Assembly: GCA_020199835.1 (NCBI GenBank)
Contig: JAIVJV010000001.1
Location: 452,534-516,533 of the forward strand
From: Acidobacteriota bacterium
GTDB taxonomy: Bacteria > Acidobacteriota > Blastocatellia > Pyrinomonadales > Pyrinomonadaceae
DNA: 64,000 nt
Direction of reading: 5' to 3'
Position numbers and translations under genes: made by a program. The notes beneath the pieces were generated by a model. The model searched no databases, was not told where the DNA came from, and saw only the letters and a program-made list of their open reading frames with translations. Positions within the stretch are counted from its first letter, which is position 1, and each line of letters starts with the position of its first letter. Shown one piece after another: positions 17,927 to 26,688 of this stretch.

Positions 17927-20807
17927 ATGGCCCGACACAGAACCGAAGGAATCATTCCAGCAGATGCTGCTTTTTGCGGGGCTTCTGCCACCGAGCATCG
18001 CTAGAAGAGAGACGCTGCCTGAAGCACCCGAGCTGGGACAGGTGTTCGTCGATTACTGGCGAAGACTTCGCGGTCGCGCCTGGCCGTGGCGGCTGCGGGA
18101 AAGCACTGCGGGGCTAATGCGGTCCAGCGATGATGTGACGCGCCTGATTGCGGCAGGCACTGAACTTCTGAAGGCCGCGAATGATGATGTCCGCAACCGG
18201 GGTCTGCGCGTTGAAATAAATGCTCCGGGTCAGTACGACCCTCTCGCGCTCTATAAAGCCCTTTTGACCGCCGGCGCGCATTCTGCCTTTTTGCGCCAGA
18301 AAAATGAAGGTGAGATGGCCTGGTCCTGGCCACTACGGATCGGCCTGGACAACGACAGCTCGTTATTGTCAGGCGTGACCCCCGACCGCTCAATACGGCC
18401 ATTGTTCGAGATGTTCAACTACGATCGCGCGCCACTGCGGATGCACCTCTTGCTCTCCTCAGCTTCGTTGTCACGATTCAAAGAAGCAATGGCCCAGAGT
18501 CGACGGCGTTCACAAACAGACAGCATCATCCTCCTCGGTGGATTTGACGACCCAGACCCGTCCCTGGAACAGCAACTCCTGGCTGTTTCCAAGTCGACGG
18601 GAGCGCAAGGTGTGTTCATCTTCGATTCATTGGACCTGGACCACGCAGAGACTTTAAGCGAATTACTAATCGACAACCTAAGCCATGACCTGCCGCTCGA
18701 CTCCGCAGTGGCCGCTTTAGCCAGACAGTTTGATGCGCGAGTACTGAGTTGGGCCACGCGAAGTCTGGTCGAGGCGAGCTCAGTTCGCGAACAGGGACGG
18801 ATCATTGCGCGGCGACTCCAGGAAATGGGCGACAAGAGCTTTTCCATTCCTGTCGATCCTTTCCGTACCGAACCTGAAGCGGCTGCTCAAGATCCCCCCG
18901 AAACATCGGGTGGCGGTTCGTTCGATACGCCACGTTCGGCATCAACCAAACGAGTTATCGCCAAAGAACTCGGTACTACCATCGCGCGGAGCCTCGAGGT
19001 TGGCGAGGCGCCGGCCGGGGCCCCACCACAGCTGACATTCGATTCAGAGTCGCAGGGCGCACGAAGAGTGGCCGCGTTCAAGAAAGCGACCAGTGCACAG
19101 ACCGATTTGGATGCTGCTCGCCGCGAGGATCGTCACCTTCAAGTCCGCGTCGAGACACCAAGCGGACGCGGCATCACAAAAGAAGCTCGCATGCTTCCTT
19201 CACGAGAATACGTGGCCAGCGTTTTCATCGGCGCGATTAATCCCGAGTACCTGTCGGTGGACCAACCTCTAAAGTCTCCGGTTCCGGATGGTCCGGTCGT
19301 TCTGGACGTGCTCTTCTGGGAGCCTCAGGCGAGCCCTAAACCGCAAATCGCGCAGCTCACACTTCCAGCTCATGGTGACACGGGCGTAGCGAATTTTCGG
19401 TTTAAGACTAAAGAAGATCAATCAACTTTCTCCGCACGGATTGCAATTTATCATCGAAACCGCAACCTCCAGACCGGGTTACTTAAAGGCTTCGTGGGAA
19501 ATCAACCGGCAGCGCTTAGCTTCACGTTGGATGCAACACCGCTCACGAAGTTCGTCGGGCTCAGAGGTCGAGTTGGCGTCGACGCATCGATCATCGTGAA
19601 CGACGACGCCTCAGGGATCATGCATGCGTTTGTGAAGACCGACGACAAAGTGGCCACGGCTCCTGTTTCTGAGAACAAGCCTTCGCTCGCTACGGACGTG
19701 GATCCCAGCAGGTATGAAAGTCTCGAGGCGATCAAGGACACTTTAGGACGGGCCATCACTCGCATCACTACAAACCCCGAGGAGTACAGCGACCTTGCAA
19801 AAGAAGGAACTCGCAAGCTGTTGTTAGACCTCGCCCAACACGGTAGTGCGCTGCTGACGAGACTTCGAAAGCATAGTGAGATGCGTAATCTGTTCGACGA
19901 CGTCAAGTACATTCAAATTGTGATGGCTCACGTTGACGCCTTCTTTCCCATCGAATACTTCTACGATGGTGAAACTCCCGAAGATAATGCGCGGGTGTGT
20001 GATGGTCCACAAAGCGCAACCGCGGCGCTGCTCTCCGGTAAATGCTGTGGCGCTTACGAGCAGAATCCGGATCTTGTTATCTGTCCCCTGCGCTTCTGGA
20101 GTCTGAGTAAAGTCATCGAGCGTCACGCGCATCTTCCCGAGCACACCCGGCTCGACGGTAAGTTCCAACTGCGCAGTTACCCGGTAAGTGCACGGAACCG
20201 GTTGGTCGATCCACTGCGTTGCGCGGTACTCGCCGCGAGTGAGAACGTTGATTTGGCAGAGAAAGACACCGTGAAAACCCTCTGCACCGATATGGACAAG
20301 GTGCTACGGACCAATGTGGTACCGTCCACCAATTGGAACTCCTGGATCAAGAACGTCGCCGACACGCGTCCAAACCTGCTGGTCTTGCTGCCTCATCACG
20401 AACAAGGAGGTGGATTTGATCTGCTGGAGGTCGGCGGCGACAAACTTAAATCGACACTCATCAAGAATAAGCACGTGCGGTCACCTCAGGATACGGAGGG
20501 CCGTCCCATCGTATTGTTGATCGGTTGCGAAACCGACTCAGCGAAACTGGATCTGGAAAGCTCTGTCACCGCGTTCCAGGATGCAGGCGCCGTGATCATC
20601 GTCAGCACCATAGCCACTATTCTTGGACGTCACGCCGGCCCGGCGGCGGCGGCGATTGTTGAAGAACTAAAGAACCATGAAGGAAACGTAGACGCGACGT
20701 TCGGAGATGTAATGTTAAAGGTAAGGCAACGACTGCTAGCGAAAGGTATTCCGATGGTCCTGGGGCTGACAAGTTACGGCGATGCAGATTATCGGATTGG
20801 GGCCTGA
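17910..20807 (+). CDS. Large protein with C-terminal CHAT/caspase-like peptidase domain (island gene 1)
   Basis: A 965-residue cytoplasmic-looking protein. The C-terminal 130 residues have the layout of a caspase-fold CHAT peptidase: NLLVLLPHHEQGGGFDLLEV with candidate catalytic H829 or H830, then VLLIGCETDS with C873, followed by AGAVIIVSTIATILGRHAG. Residues about 130-300 (LLGGFDDPDP ... GAQGVFIFDSL ... LPLDSAVAAL) resemble the C-terminal half of a CHAT domain without the His/Cys pair, so perhaps a degenerate copy. Residues about 410-540 look like an all-beta domain. Gene 2 follows 14 bp later. The family is not one I can name; the CHAT assignment rests on motif layout and the neighbour at 21868. 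Confidence 0.6.
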   Translation: MNELFKWPDTEPKESFQQMLLFAGLLPPSIARRETLPEAPELGQVFVDYWRRLRGRAWPWRLRESTAGLMRSSDDVTRLIAAGTELLKAANDDVRNRGLRVEINAPGQYDPLALYKALLTAGAHSAFLRQKNEGEMAWSWPLRIGLDNDSSLLSGVTPDRSIRPLFEMFNYDRAPLRMHLLLSSASLSRFKEAMAQSRRRSQTDSIILLGGFDDPDPSLEQQLLAVSKSTGAQGVFIFDSLDLDHAETLSELLIDNLSHDLPLDSAVAALARQFDARVLSWATRSLVEASSVREQGRIIARRLQEMGDKSFSIPVDPFRTEPEAAAQDPPETSGGGSFDTPRSASTKRVIAKELGTTIARSLEVGEAPAGAPPQLTFDSESQGARRVAAFKKATSAQTDLDAARREDRHLQVRVETPSGRGITKEARMLPSREYVASVFIGAINPEYLSVDQPLKSPVPDGPVVLDVLFWEPQASPKPQIAQLTLPAHGDTGVANFRFKTKEDQSTFSARIAIYHRNRNLQTGLLKGFVGNQPAALSFTLDATPLTKFVGLRGRVGVDASIIVNDDASGIMHAFVKTDDKVATAPVSENKPSLATDVDPSRYESLEAIKDTLGRAITRITTNPEEYSDLAKEGTRKLLLDLAQHGSALLTRLRKHSEMRNLFDDVKYIQIVMAHVDAFFPIEYFYDGETPEDNARVCDGPQSATAALLSGKCCGAYEQNPDLVICPLRFWSLSKVIERHAHLPEHTRLDGKFQLRSYPVSARNRLVDPLRCAVLAASENVDLAEKDTVKTLCTDMDKVLRTNVVPSTNWNSWIKNVADTRPNLLVLLPHHEQGGGFDLLEVGGDKLKSTLIKNKHVRSPQDTEGRPIVLLIGCETDSAKLDLESSVTAFQDAGAVIIVSTIATILGRHAGPAAAAIVEELKNHEGNVDATFGDVMLKVRQRLLAKGIPMVLGLTSYGDADYRIGA

Positions 20808-20821
20808 GGAAGGAGCTAACT

Positions 20822-21919
20822 ATGTTCAGGATCGAAATGCTGCCCGCACTGGAAGGAGATTGTCTCTGGATCGAGTACGGCGACGCTGACAATCCACGCC
20901 GGATGGTTATTGATGCCGGACGCAAAGAAAGCTACCGCGCGCTGGGAGATCGTCTGGCCGAACTCACCGATCCGGTAGAGCTATTCGTGATGACCCACAT
21001 CGACGACGACCATATCTTCGGCGCGGTGCCGCTCTTCGCGGATGACCGTATCGACAAATCAACTTTCAAAGACGTTTGGTACAACGGCTACACTCACCTG
21101 GATCCTGAAATCGCTCGCCGGCCGCCATCCGATCAACTTGGTGCGGTAACCGGAGAGATCTTTGCGGCGCTACTCCAGGAGCATCGCTATCCCTGGAACG
21201 AATGGTTCAACCAGGGAGCTACCATCGTAGTGCCTGAAACCGGAAAGCTGCCGTTCATAGAGTTAGAAGGCGACATGAAGTTGACGCTTCTGTCGCCCTC
21301 CTGGAAATCACTCACCGCGCTAAAGCGCTTCTGGGAAAAAGAAGTTGAAGAGAATGACCTTGAACCAGGTGATGCTGAAGCAGCCCTCGAGATCTTTGCC
21401 GAGCGTGCGTCTCTTCAGCCTGATGTGCTCGGCGGCATAATCGACGTCGATGATCTTATCGACCGGCCTTTCGAAAAAGACACCAAAGAACCAAACGGGA
21501 GCAGCATCGCATTTCTCGCGGAACACGACGGGCATGCCGTGTTGTTCACTGGCGATGCCCACCCGCCAGTACTCGAGCAATCGATCACACGGTTATTACA
21601 AGAAAGAGGAAAGGACATCCTCCAGCTCGATGCCGTAAAAGTATCGCATCACGGCAGCAAGAAGAACACCAGTCCAAAGTTGCTTGAACTTTTGGACTGC
21701 CGGCTGTTCCTGATCTCAACAAATGGCTCACGTCACCAGCATCCTGATAAAGAGGCGATTGCGCGTATCGTGCATCGCTATCACCAAAACACCAAGCCAA
21801 CCGAACTCTACTTCAATTATTTGTCCACGTTTAATGAGGTTTGGGATGATGACGATTTGAGGGAGGAATGGAACTACCAAACACATTATCCACCCGAGGG
21901 GACTCGGCTCGATCTGTAG
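20822..21919 (+). CDS. ComEC/Rec2-type metallo-beta-lactamase fold hydrolase (island gene 2)
   Basis: A 365-residue soluble MBL-fold protein. The metal motif is THIDDDH (H59, D61, D63, H64), the form found in the ComEC-like branch rather than HxHxDH. It is followed by NGSSIAFL, FTGDAH (D245), SHHGS (H276, H277) and a terminal SRHQHPDKE, the set seen in stand-alone ComEC-like hydrolases that may cut nucleic acids or nucleotides. A middle insertion at about 170-215 is acidic and helical. It starts 14 bp after gene 1 behind AAGGAG, and its end overlaps gene 3 by 52 nt, so the three are one operon. The likely role is effector or signal hydrolase. Confidence 0.8.
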   Translation: MFRIEMLPALEGDCLWIEYGDADNPRRMVIDAGRKESYRALGDRLAELTDPVELFVMTHIDDDHIFGAVPLFADDRIDKSTFKDVWYNGYTHLDPEIARRPPSDQLGAVTGEIFAALLQEHRYPWNEWFNQGATIVVPETGKLPFIELEGDMKLTLLSPSWKSLTALKRFWEKEVEENDLEPGDAEAALEIFAERASLQPDVLGGIIDVDDLIDRPFEKDTKEPNGSSIAFLAEHDGHAVLFTGDAHPPVLEQSITRLLQERGKDILQLDAVKVSHHGSKKNTSPKLLELLDCRLFLISTNGSRHQHPDKEAIARIVHRYHQNTKPTELYFNYLSTFNEVWDDDDLREEWNYQTHYPPEGTRLDL

Positions 21920-24900
21920 CGGCGCAACTACACCTGGCCCTTGAGGGTGAAACCATGCGACTCTCGCTTCGCATGGGCGACGCGGGCGAGTACGAGGCCA
22001 CATTCCGTTATTACTCGCCGCTGAATAACGAAGATGCTGCCGACACGCGATGGCTGCTCGAAGATCATCCGCGCTTACGTGGTCGATCGTCCGATCCCAT
22101 TGCCTCACGCATCGAAGACCGACTCCACAAACTAGCCGCAGATCTGCGACAAGCTGTGTTTGAATCGGCTGAAGAAGCGCGGCCGATTACCAAAACACTG
22201 GCACAAACCAAATTACTCAACCGTCTGCACGTCACGGTTGACGAACCGCAGACAGCTCCATGGACTCCCTGGGAACTGATGCTGGCGCCCTCGAGCAGCG
22301 ATCCCCTCTCAGTGCTTGCTGCTTCGTTTTCAAGAATTTCAACGTCCGCATCTCCAGCGAAACCGCCGGTCAAGTCCGACAAGTTACGGATTCTGCTTGT
22401 CACATCGCGCCCGGGCGGAGAAGATGACGTTCCCTTTCGCTCGGTGGCGAGCCGTATCGTGCAAGCCGTGGCTGCGTCAAGCGAGTCCTCAATTCAAGTC
22501 GAGCTGCTCAGGCCACCAACTTATGCCGCGCTGCTGGCTGCGTTGGCCGCTGCAAGTGAAACAGAAGCACCGTACAACGTGGTCCATTTCGATGGACATG
22601 GTTCGTATGACGCAGACGTCTTCGACGAGAGCAGCAAGCGAGGCTATCTCTATTTTGAAGGACTCGACGGTTCAATGGAGGAAGTATCAGGCTCAATTCT
22701 CGGAGCAGACCTGGCTCAGCACGGTGTTAGTTACCTTCTCCTGAATGCCTGTCGCTCAGCTTATTCGGAGCCGAATGCTCTGGGCGGCGACGTTACAGCC
22801 GAAGCGGCGGAGCGAGCGTTCGGAACGCTTGCGGCGGAGGTACGCGCTAAGGGCGTAGCGGGCGTTCTCGCGATGGGCTTCAATTTGTACGTTGTCACTG
22901 CTGCCGGGCTGATCGCCAACATGTACGCCGCTCTTGCTGCACGCCGTAACCTGAGCGAGGCCGTCGCCCATGCTCGCCGCGAGTTGTATCACGCTGAAAC
23001 CAACGCCGTTGGCGCTTATGATTGGCTCGTGCCGATCGCGTTCTCCGGCGAAGCAATCGAGCAAGACGATGGTCGTGATGCGATCACCACGCTCAACGTC
23101 CAGGCCAGCACAACGACACCGGCGTCAGCGGGAGTGGTTGACCCAGGCGCCGTTGGCGAATCGCGATCTGACGAGCATCCGTTCTTCGGTTACGACAGTA
23201 TCCTTCTGCGACTAGATCGTGCGTGTGGAGCATCTCGATCAGTGGAGATCGTCGGTATGGCGGGTGCGGGAAAGAGCGCTGTGGCCGGTGAGTTCGCGCG
23301 CTGGTGGGTTGCTACTACGCCTGATGTGGCTGTCGTTTTGGACCTTGACTCTGCTGGATCCCTGGACGAGTTCAACGAGCAATTTCAGGAACAATGGGCG
23401 CAAGCACAGGAGCAAGCAACAGACGGTGCGTGCCTCATGGTTCTGGATGGAGCAAGCAACATCCTGGCAAACGACAGTGACATCTGGAGTGCTGAGGACC
23501 GAACGTCGTTCAAGGAATGGATCGAGCAACAACTCGACTCGAGCAGGTGGTTGCTTTTAACCGGACGAGCACCGAGTGGACTGACCGGCGTTGAAACCAT
23601 ACTGCTCAAGGGACTCGATACTGAGAGTCGCGCAGAACTCGCCGCCCATGTTGGATTCGATCAGGAATACGCCCGTTCAATCCCGGGAATGCTGCGATGG
23701 AGTCAGGGCTTACCCGCAGTCGTGCGACTGATTCCGTTGATCGTCGAGGGCCTTCCTTTAGGCGACAGAGCCTTGACGCGAAAGCTCCTCTCAGACCTTC
23801 GATCGGGAACTACCCACACGTCCGGGCTGCAATTGGGAATCGCGCTTATTGAACGCAGCGGCCTGGCGTTTTTCGATGTACGACACTTGCGACGGGCCGC
23901 TCTTCCTTTCGTTCTGCATCTTTTTCAGTCTTACATTGCCGATCAACAGTGGTGGTTCTTCTGCGAGTCGGCTGCAAGAAAAGGGCTGAATCTTACGAGC
24001 GGTGGCGCCGTGAGAGTCGTACTGGACGAGGAGTTTCGTCCCGCTATGCGCGCGGGTCTCGTTAGTCGAGAGTCACATGGATACCTGCTGCATCCGCTTG
24101 CGCCGATCGCCATTCAGAACGGCTTCGCCGGTACGCTGCAGGTCATCACTCGCGGAAATCCGGACCTCGTAAGCCACGTGTGGGGTACAGCCTGGAGTTC
24201 ATATATCCAGTCGGTTTCTACAACCATGAGAATGGCGGAAATGTTCCCTAAGGGTGGTGATTTCAGTGCTGTGAGTCTGCAACGAGAAAACCTCACGAAT
24301 GCCGTCGAGATTTCCGTCCTTGGCGCATGGTGGGGACTTGCCTTGCCCCTCTTGCATAAACTCCGGGACACGCTCCTGGCTGAAGCTCGCAATGATGAAT
24401 GGCGAGAGATACTCGATGGAGTCTTTGCTCGTCTGCAGGAATCGCCGCCTCAGGAAGAGGAGATGGGTCCTGAGAACGCTGCGATTCATATTGTTCGTCT
24501 CCTCGCCGAAGAGGCGAAACGCGAAGGTAATGAAGAAAAGTCGAGGGCCCTGCGTGAGTTACAGGTGCAGATCGCATACGCACAGGACATGACGATCACG
24601 CCAGTGGAAGCTGACAACGGAAAGGAGATAGACGTCGGCCGCATCCGCCGGATCTCGAGTCTTCTCAAGCTGGGCGACGCGGCCGCAAGCGATAACTCAC
24701 CAGATGCTATGCACTTCTACGGTGAAGCACTTCGGCTCGCGGAAAACCCACCCGACCTTCTACGGCTCGGAGAGGTCCATTACGCGATTGCCAAAGCCTA
24801 TCTAAACGTAACCGCCCTCCGTGATCCTGCAAAATATGAATTTCATGCGCGCGAGGCGATCAAGGCAGCCGCCGCGCTTGGCCCACTCGGGTTGGATCTT

Positions 24901-25275
24901 CACGTGCGCGCCTCAGTAAGCCTGGGCAATGCGATTGTGGTAGAGCAAGGTAAGCTTGAGGAGCCTGATCCTGAGCGCTTGAATGAGGCCAGGAAGGCGC
25001 TGATGATTGGAGTGGCGTCAGAGAATGCTGGACCGATCACCAGGGGAACAGCTCACAATGGGCTGGGGAATCTCTACCGGATTGAAAGGGACCTGGAAGC
25101 CGCCGCAGATGAATATCTTGCTGCCTGCAAACAGTTCGAGGCTGCTGGTGATATACGCAGCCTTCGCGCGGTGCAAACAAATGCCGCCTTTACACTGGCC
25201 TCACTTGGGAGAGCTGAGGACGCGCGCAGTCTAGCGGCTGAAGCAGTCAAGGATAGCGCCGAAGGCGGTGACTAA
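21868..25275 (+). CDS. CHAT peptidase - STAND-type NTPase - TPR protein (island gene 3)
   Basis: A 1135-residue multidomain protein. An N-terminal beta-rich region (about 20-140) precedes a CHAT peptidase domain (about 165-390): RILLVTSRPGGED, catalytic H244 in VVHFDGHGSYD and C295 in LLLNACRSA, then GVAGVLAMGFNL. A STAND/NB-ARC-like NTPase follows, with Walker A GMAGAGKS at 463-470 and Walker B CLMVLDGAS (D527). A helical linker leads to TPR-like repeats at about 860-1130. The start at 21868 has GAGG upstream; an ATG at 21955 is an alternative. Such architectures act as NLR-like sensors with a protease effector; here TPR would be the sensor. Confidence 0.85.
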   Translation: MELPNTLSTRGDSARSVAAQLHLALEGETMRLSLRMGDAGEYEATFRYYSPLNNEDAADTRWLLEDHPRLRGRSSDPIASRIEDRLHKLAADLRQAVFESAEEARPITKTLAQTKLLNRLHVTVDEPQTAPWTPWELMLAPSSSDPLSVLAASFSRISTSASPAKPPVKSDKLRILLVTSRPGGEDDVPFRSVASRIVQAVAASSESSIQVELLRPPTYAALLAALAAASETEAPYNVVHFDGHGSYDADVFDESSKRGYLYFEGLDGSMEEVSGSILGADLAQHGVSYLLLNACRSAYSEPNALGGDVTAEAAERAFGTLAAEVRAKGVAGVLAMGFNLYVVTAAGLIANMYAALAARRNLSEAVAHARRELYHAETNAVGAYDWLVPIAFSGEAIEQDDGRDAITTLNVQASTTTPASAGVVDPGAVGESRSDEHPFFGYDSILLRLDRACGASRSVEIVGMAGAGKSAVAGEFARWWVATTPDVAVVLDLDSAGSLDEFNEQFQEQWAQAQEQATDGACLMVLDGASNILANDSDIWSAEDRTSFKEWIEQQLDSSRWLLLTGRAPSGLTGVETILLKGLDTESRAELAAHVGFDQEYARSIPGMLRWSQGLPAVVRLIPLIVEGLPLGDRALTRKLLSDLRSGTTHTSGLQLGIALIERSGLAFFDVRHLRRAALPFVLHLFQSYIADQQWWFFCESAARKGLNLTSGGAVRVVLDEEFRPAMRAGLVSRESHGYLLHPLAPIAIQNGFAGTLQVITRGNPDLVSHVWGTAWSSYIQSVSTTMRMAEMFPKGGDFSAVSLQRENLTNAVEISVLGAWWGLALPLLHKLRDTLLAEARNDEWREILDGVFARLQESPPQEEEMGPENAAIHIVRLLAEEAKREGNEEKSRALRELQVQIAYAQDMTITPVEADNGKEIDVGRIRRISSLLKLGDAAASDNSPDAMHFYGEALRLAENPPDLLRLGEVHYAIAKAYLNVTALRDPAKYEFHAREAIKAAAALGPLGLDLHVRASVSLGNAIVVEQGKLEEPDPERLNEARKALMIGVASENAGPITRGTAHNGLGNLYRIERDLEAAADEYLAACKQFEAAGDIRSLRAVQTNAAFTLASLGRAEDARSLAAEAVKDSAEGGD

Positions 25276-25278
25276 TTG

Positions 25279-25346
25279 CAGCCCAGTGTTGCTTCAACCC
25301 TGGGAACCACGCGAGATAAGCGATGCAACGCCGAAGGCGTTGGCTA
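25279..25346. repeat. Right inverted-repeat element flanking the CHAT/MBL island
   Basis: The reverse complement of 17575-17641 in layout. The CCCAG...CTGGG palindrome block is 25279-25305, immediately after the stop of gene 3, and the CAACGCC-GAA-GGCGTTG block is 25326-25346, whose last three bases form the TAG stop of the minus-strand histidine phosphatase gene. It lies between convergent genes and could serve as a bidirectional terminator as well as an island boundary. Confidence 0.8.
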
Positions 25347-25892
25347 TTCGTTGCCGTACTTCAAGTGCGCTACCTTCGCTTTGCCTTTGCTATACACGGT
25401 TACGACAAAAAGGTCATCGAACTTCTTCTCGTCGATCGCCGGCGCGACGTCGCCGCCGAGCATCTTGATTACGTCCGGGATGGAGTTGCTGTGACCCACG
25501 ACGAGAACGCTTCCGCCGGCGTGACTCAAAATCTTGTCCACCGTTTCTTTCGTTGATTCTTCCGCGATCTGACGCGGGTTCGTGGAACTAACCTTCAGCG
25601 AGAGTGCTGTAGGAGTGATGGATAGTTTGTTTGCCAACGGCTCCGCAGTCAGCTTCGTGCGCGCAAACTGCGACGTGAAGATCGCCTTTATCCCAGCTGT
25701 ACTGAGCAATCGCGCGAGCGCCTGCGATCTCGCTACGCCCTGTTCGGTCAACGGCGGATCCTGCCGCGGTTCCTCGGCGCGTTCTGCGTGACGTACAAGG
25801 AACACGGTCGTCACGGGCTCGCTGGTTTGCGCAAAAACAAACGACGAGAACAAGAGTAGTACGGCAATGAGCGGAAGTGTTCTTCTGGTCAT
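25344..25892 (-). CDS. Secreted histidine phosphatase (SixA/phosphoglycerate mutase-like)
   Basis: A 182-residue protein with a signal peptide (MTRRTLPLIAVLLLFSSFVFAQ) and a histidine phosphatase domain. The catalytic RHAE is in FLVRHAERAEE, the second conserved His in VLVVGHSNSIPDVI, with Arg in QFARTKLTAEPLA. The small size and short insert resemble SixA/Ais-type phosphatases. It would act in the periplasm on an unknown phosphorylated substrate, possibly a lipid or sugar phosphate. It follows tatD by 5 bp and is the last gene of its operon; its stop codon falls within the right flanking repeat of the island. Confidence 0.82.
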   Translation of the reverse strand: MTRRTLPLIAVLLLFSSFVFAQTSEPVTTVFLVRHAERAEEPRQDPPLTEQGVARSQALARLLSTAGIKAIFTSQFARTKLTAEPLANKLSITPTALSLKVSSTNPRQIAEESTKETVDKILSHAGGSVLVVGHSNSIPDVIKMLGGDVAPAIDEKKFDDLFVVTVYSKGKAKVAHLKYGNE

Positions 25893-25897
25893 AGAGT

Positions 25898-26680
25898 TTA
25901 GTTGAGCCTTAGGAAGCGTTTGAAATTTTCCGTGGTCACACGAGCGACTTCTTCAACTTCGACGCCACGGAGTTCAGCGATGCAGCGCGCAACTTCAACC
26001 ACATACGCAGGTTCGTTGCGTTTGCCGCGATAGGGTACAGGAGCAAGAAACGGGCAATCTGTTTCAACCAACAAACGATCAAGCGGAACGTTCTTTGCGA
26101 TCTCCCGCAGATCTTCGGCCTTGCGAAACGTGACGATTCCGGAAAACGAGATCATGAAGTCGAGCGCGAGCGCCTGTTCGGCGAGTTCGCGACTGCCGCT
26201 GAAACAATGAAACACACCGCGACGCGCGGCGCCCGCATAATCACTCCGAAGAATTTCAATAGTCTCACTTTCCGCTTCGCGTGTGTGAATGATCACCGGC
26301 AAGTCACACTCGCGCGCCGCACGCAGTTGGCCCTTGAATACCTCCACCTGCACGTCACGCGGCGAGTTGTCGTAATGAAAATCGAGACCAATCTCACCCC
26401 ACGCAACGACACGTTCGCCGGTTGCGATCAGTTGTTTGGTTTTCTGTTCAGCGGCGTCGTCGTAGAAACGCGCGTCGTGCGGATGCGTGCCGATAGCGGT
26501 GTAAACCGATGGATGTTTCCGGCCGAGTTCGATGGCCCGTTCGAATGCGCCGCTATGCGGATCACCAGTGCCAACGTTCAAAATCGTCGTTACACCCGCC
26601 GCTTGTGCGCGTTCAATAACTGGATCACGATCCGCGTCAAACTCCGGCCCATCAATGTGCGCGTGCGAGTCCGTGAACAT
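25898..26680 (-). CDS. tatD: TatD-family metal-dependent deoxyribonuclease
   Basis: A 260-residue TIM-barrel hydrolase. FTDSHAHIDGPEFD carries the HxH metal motif, followed by GEIGLDFHYD with the metal Glu, PVIIHTREAE, VFHCFSGS, and LLVETDCPFLAPVPYRGKRNEP with the terminal Asp. These match the YcfH/TatD nuclease family, which removes 3' nucleotides from DNA and processes damaged ends. It is commonly placed next to metG, as here (8 bp downstream of metG). Which of the YcfH, YjjV or TatD branches it belongs to is not resolved. Confidence 0.93.
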   Translation of the reverse strand: MFTDSHAHIDGPEFDADRDPVIERAQAAGVTTILNVGTGDPHSGAFERAIELGRKHPSVYTAIGTHPHDARFYDDAAEQKTKQLIATGERVVAWGEIGLDFHYDNSPRDVQVEVFKGQLRAARECDLPVIIHTREAESETIEILRSDYAGAARRGVFHCFSGSRELAEQALALDFMISFSGIVTFRKAEDLREIAKNVPLDRLLVETDCPFLAPVPYRGKRNEPAYVVEVARCIAELRGVEVEEVARVTTENFKRFLRLN

Positions 26681-26688
26681 CGTTGTAA

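Noticed and set aside
17910..25275. Gasdermin or CRISPR type III (TPR-CHAT) system
   Set aside because: No gasdermin-like small gene, no cas genes and no repeat-spacer array in the window; the CHAT protein here carries an NTPase that the CRISPR-associated one lacks.
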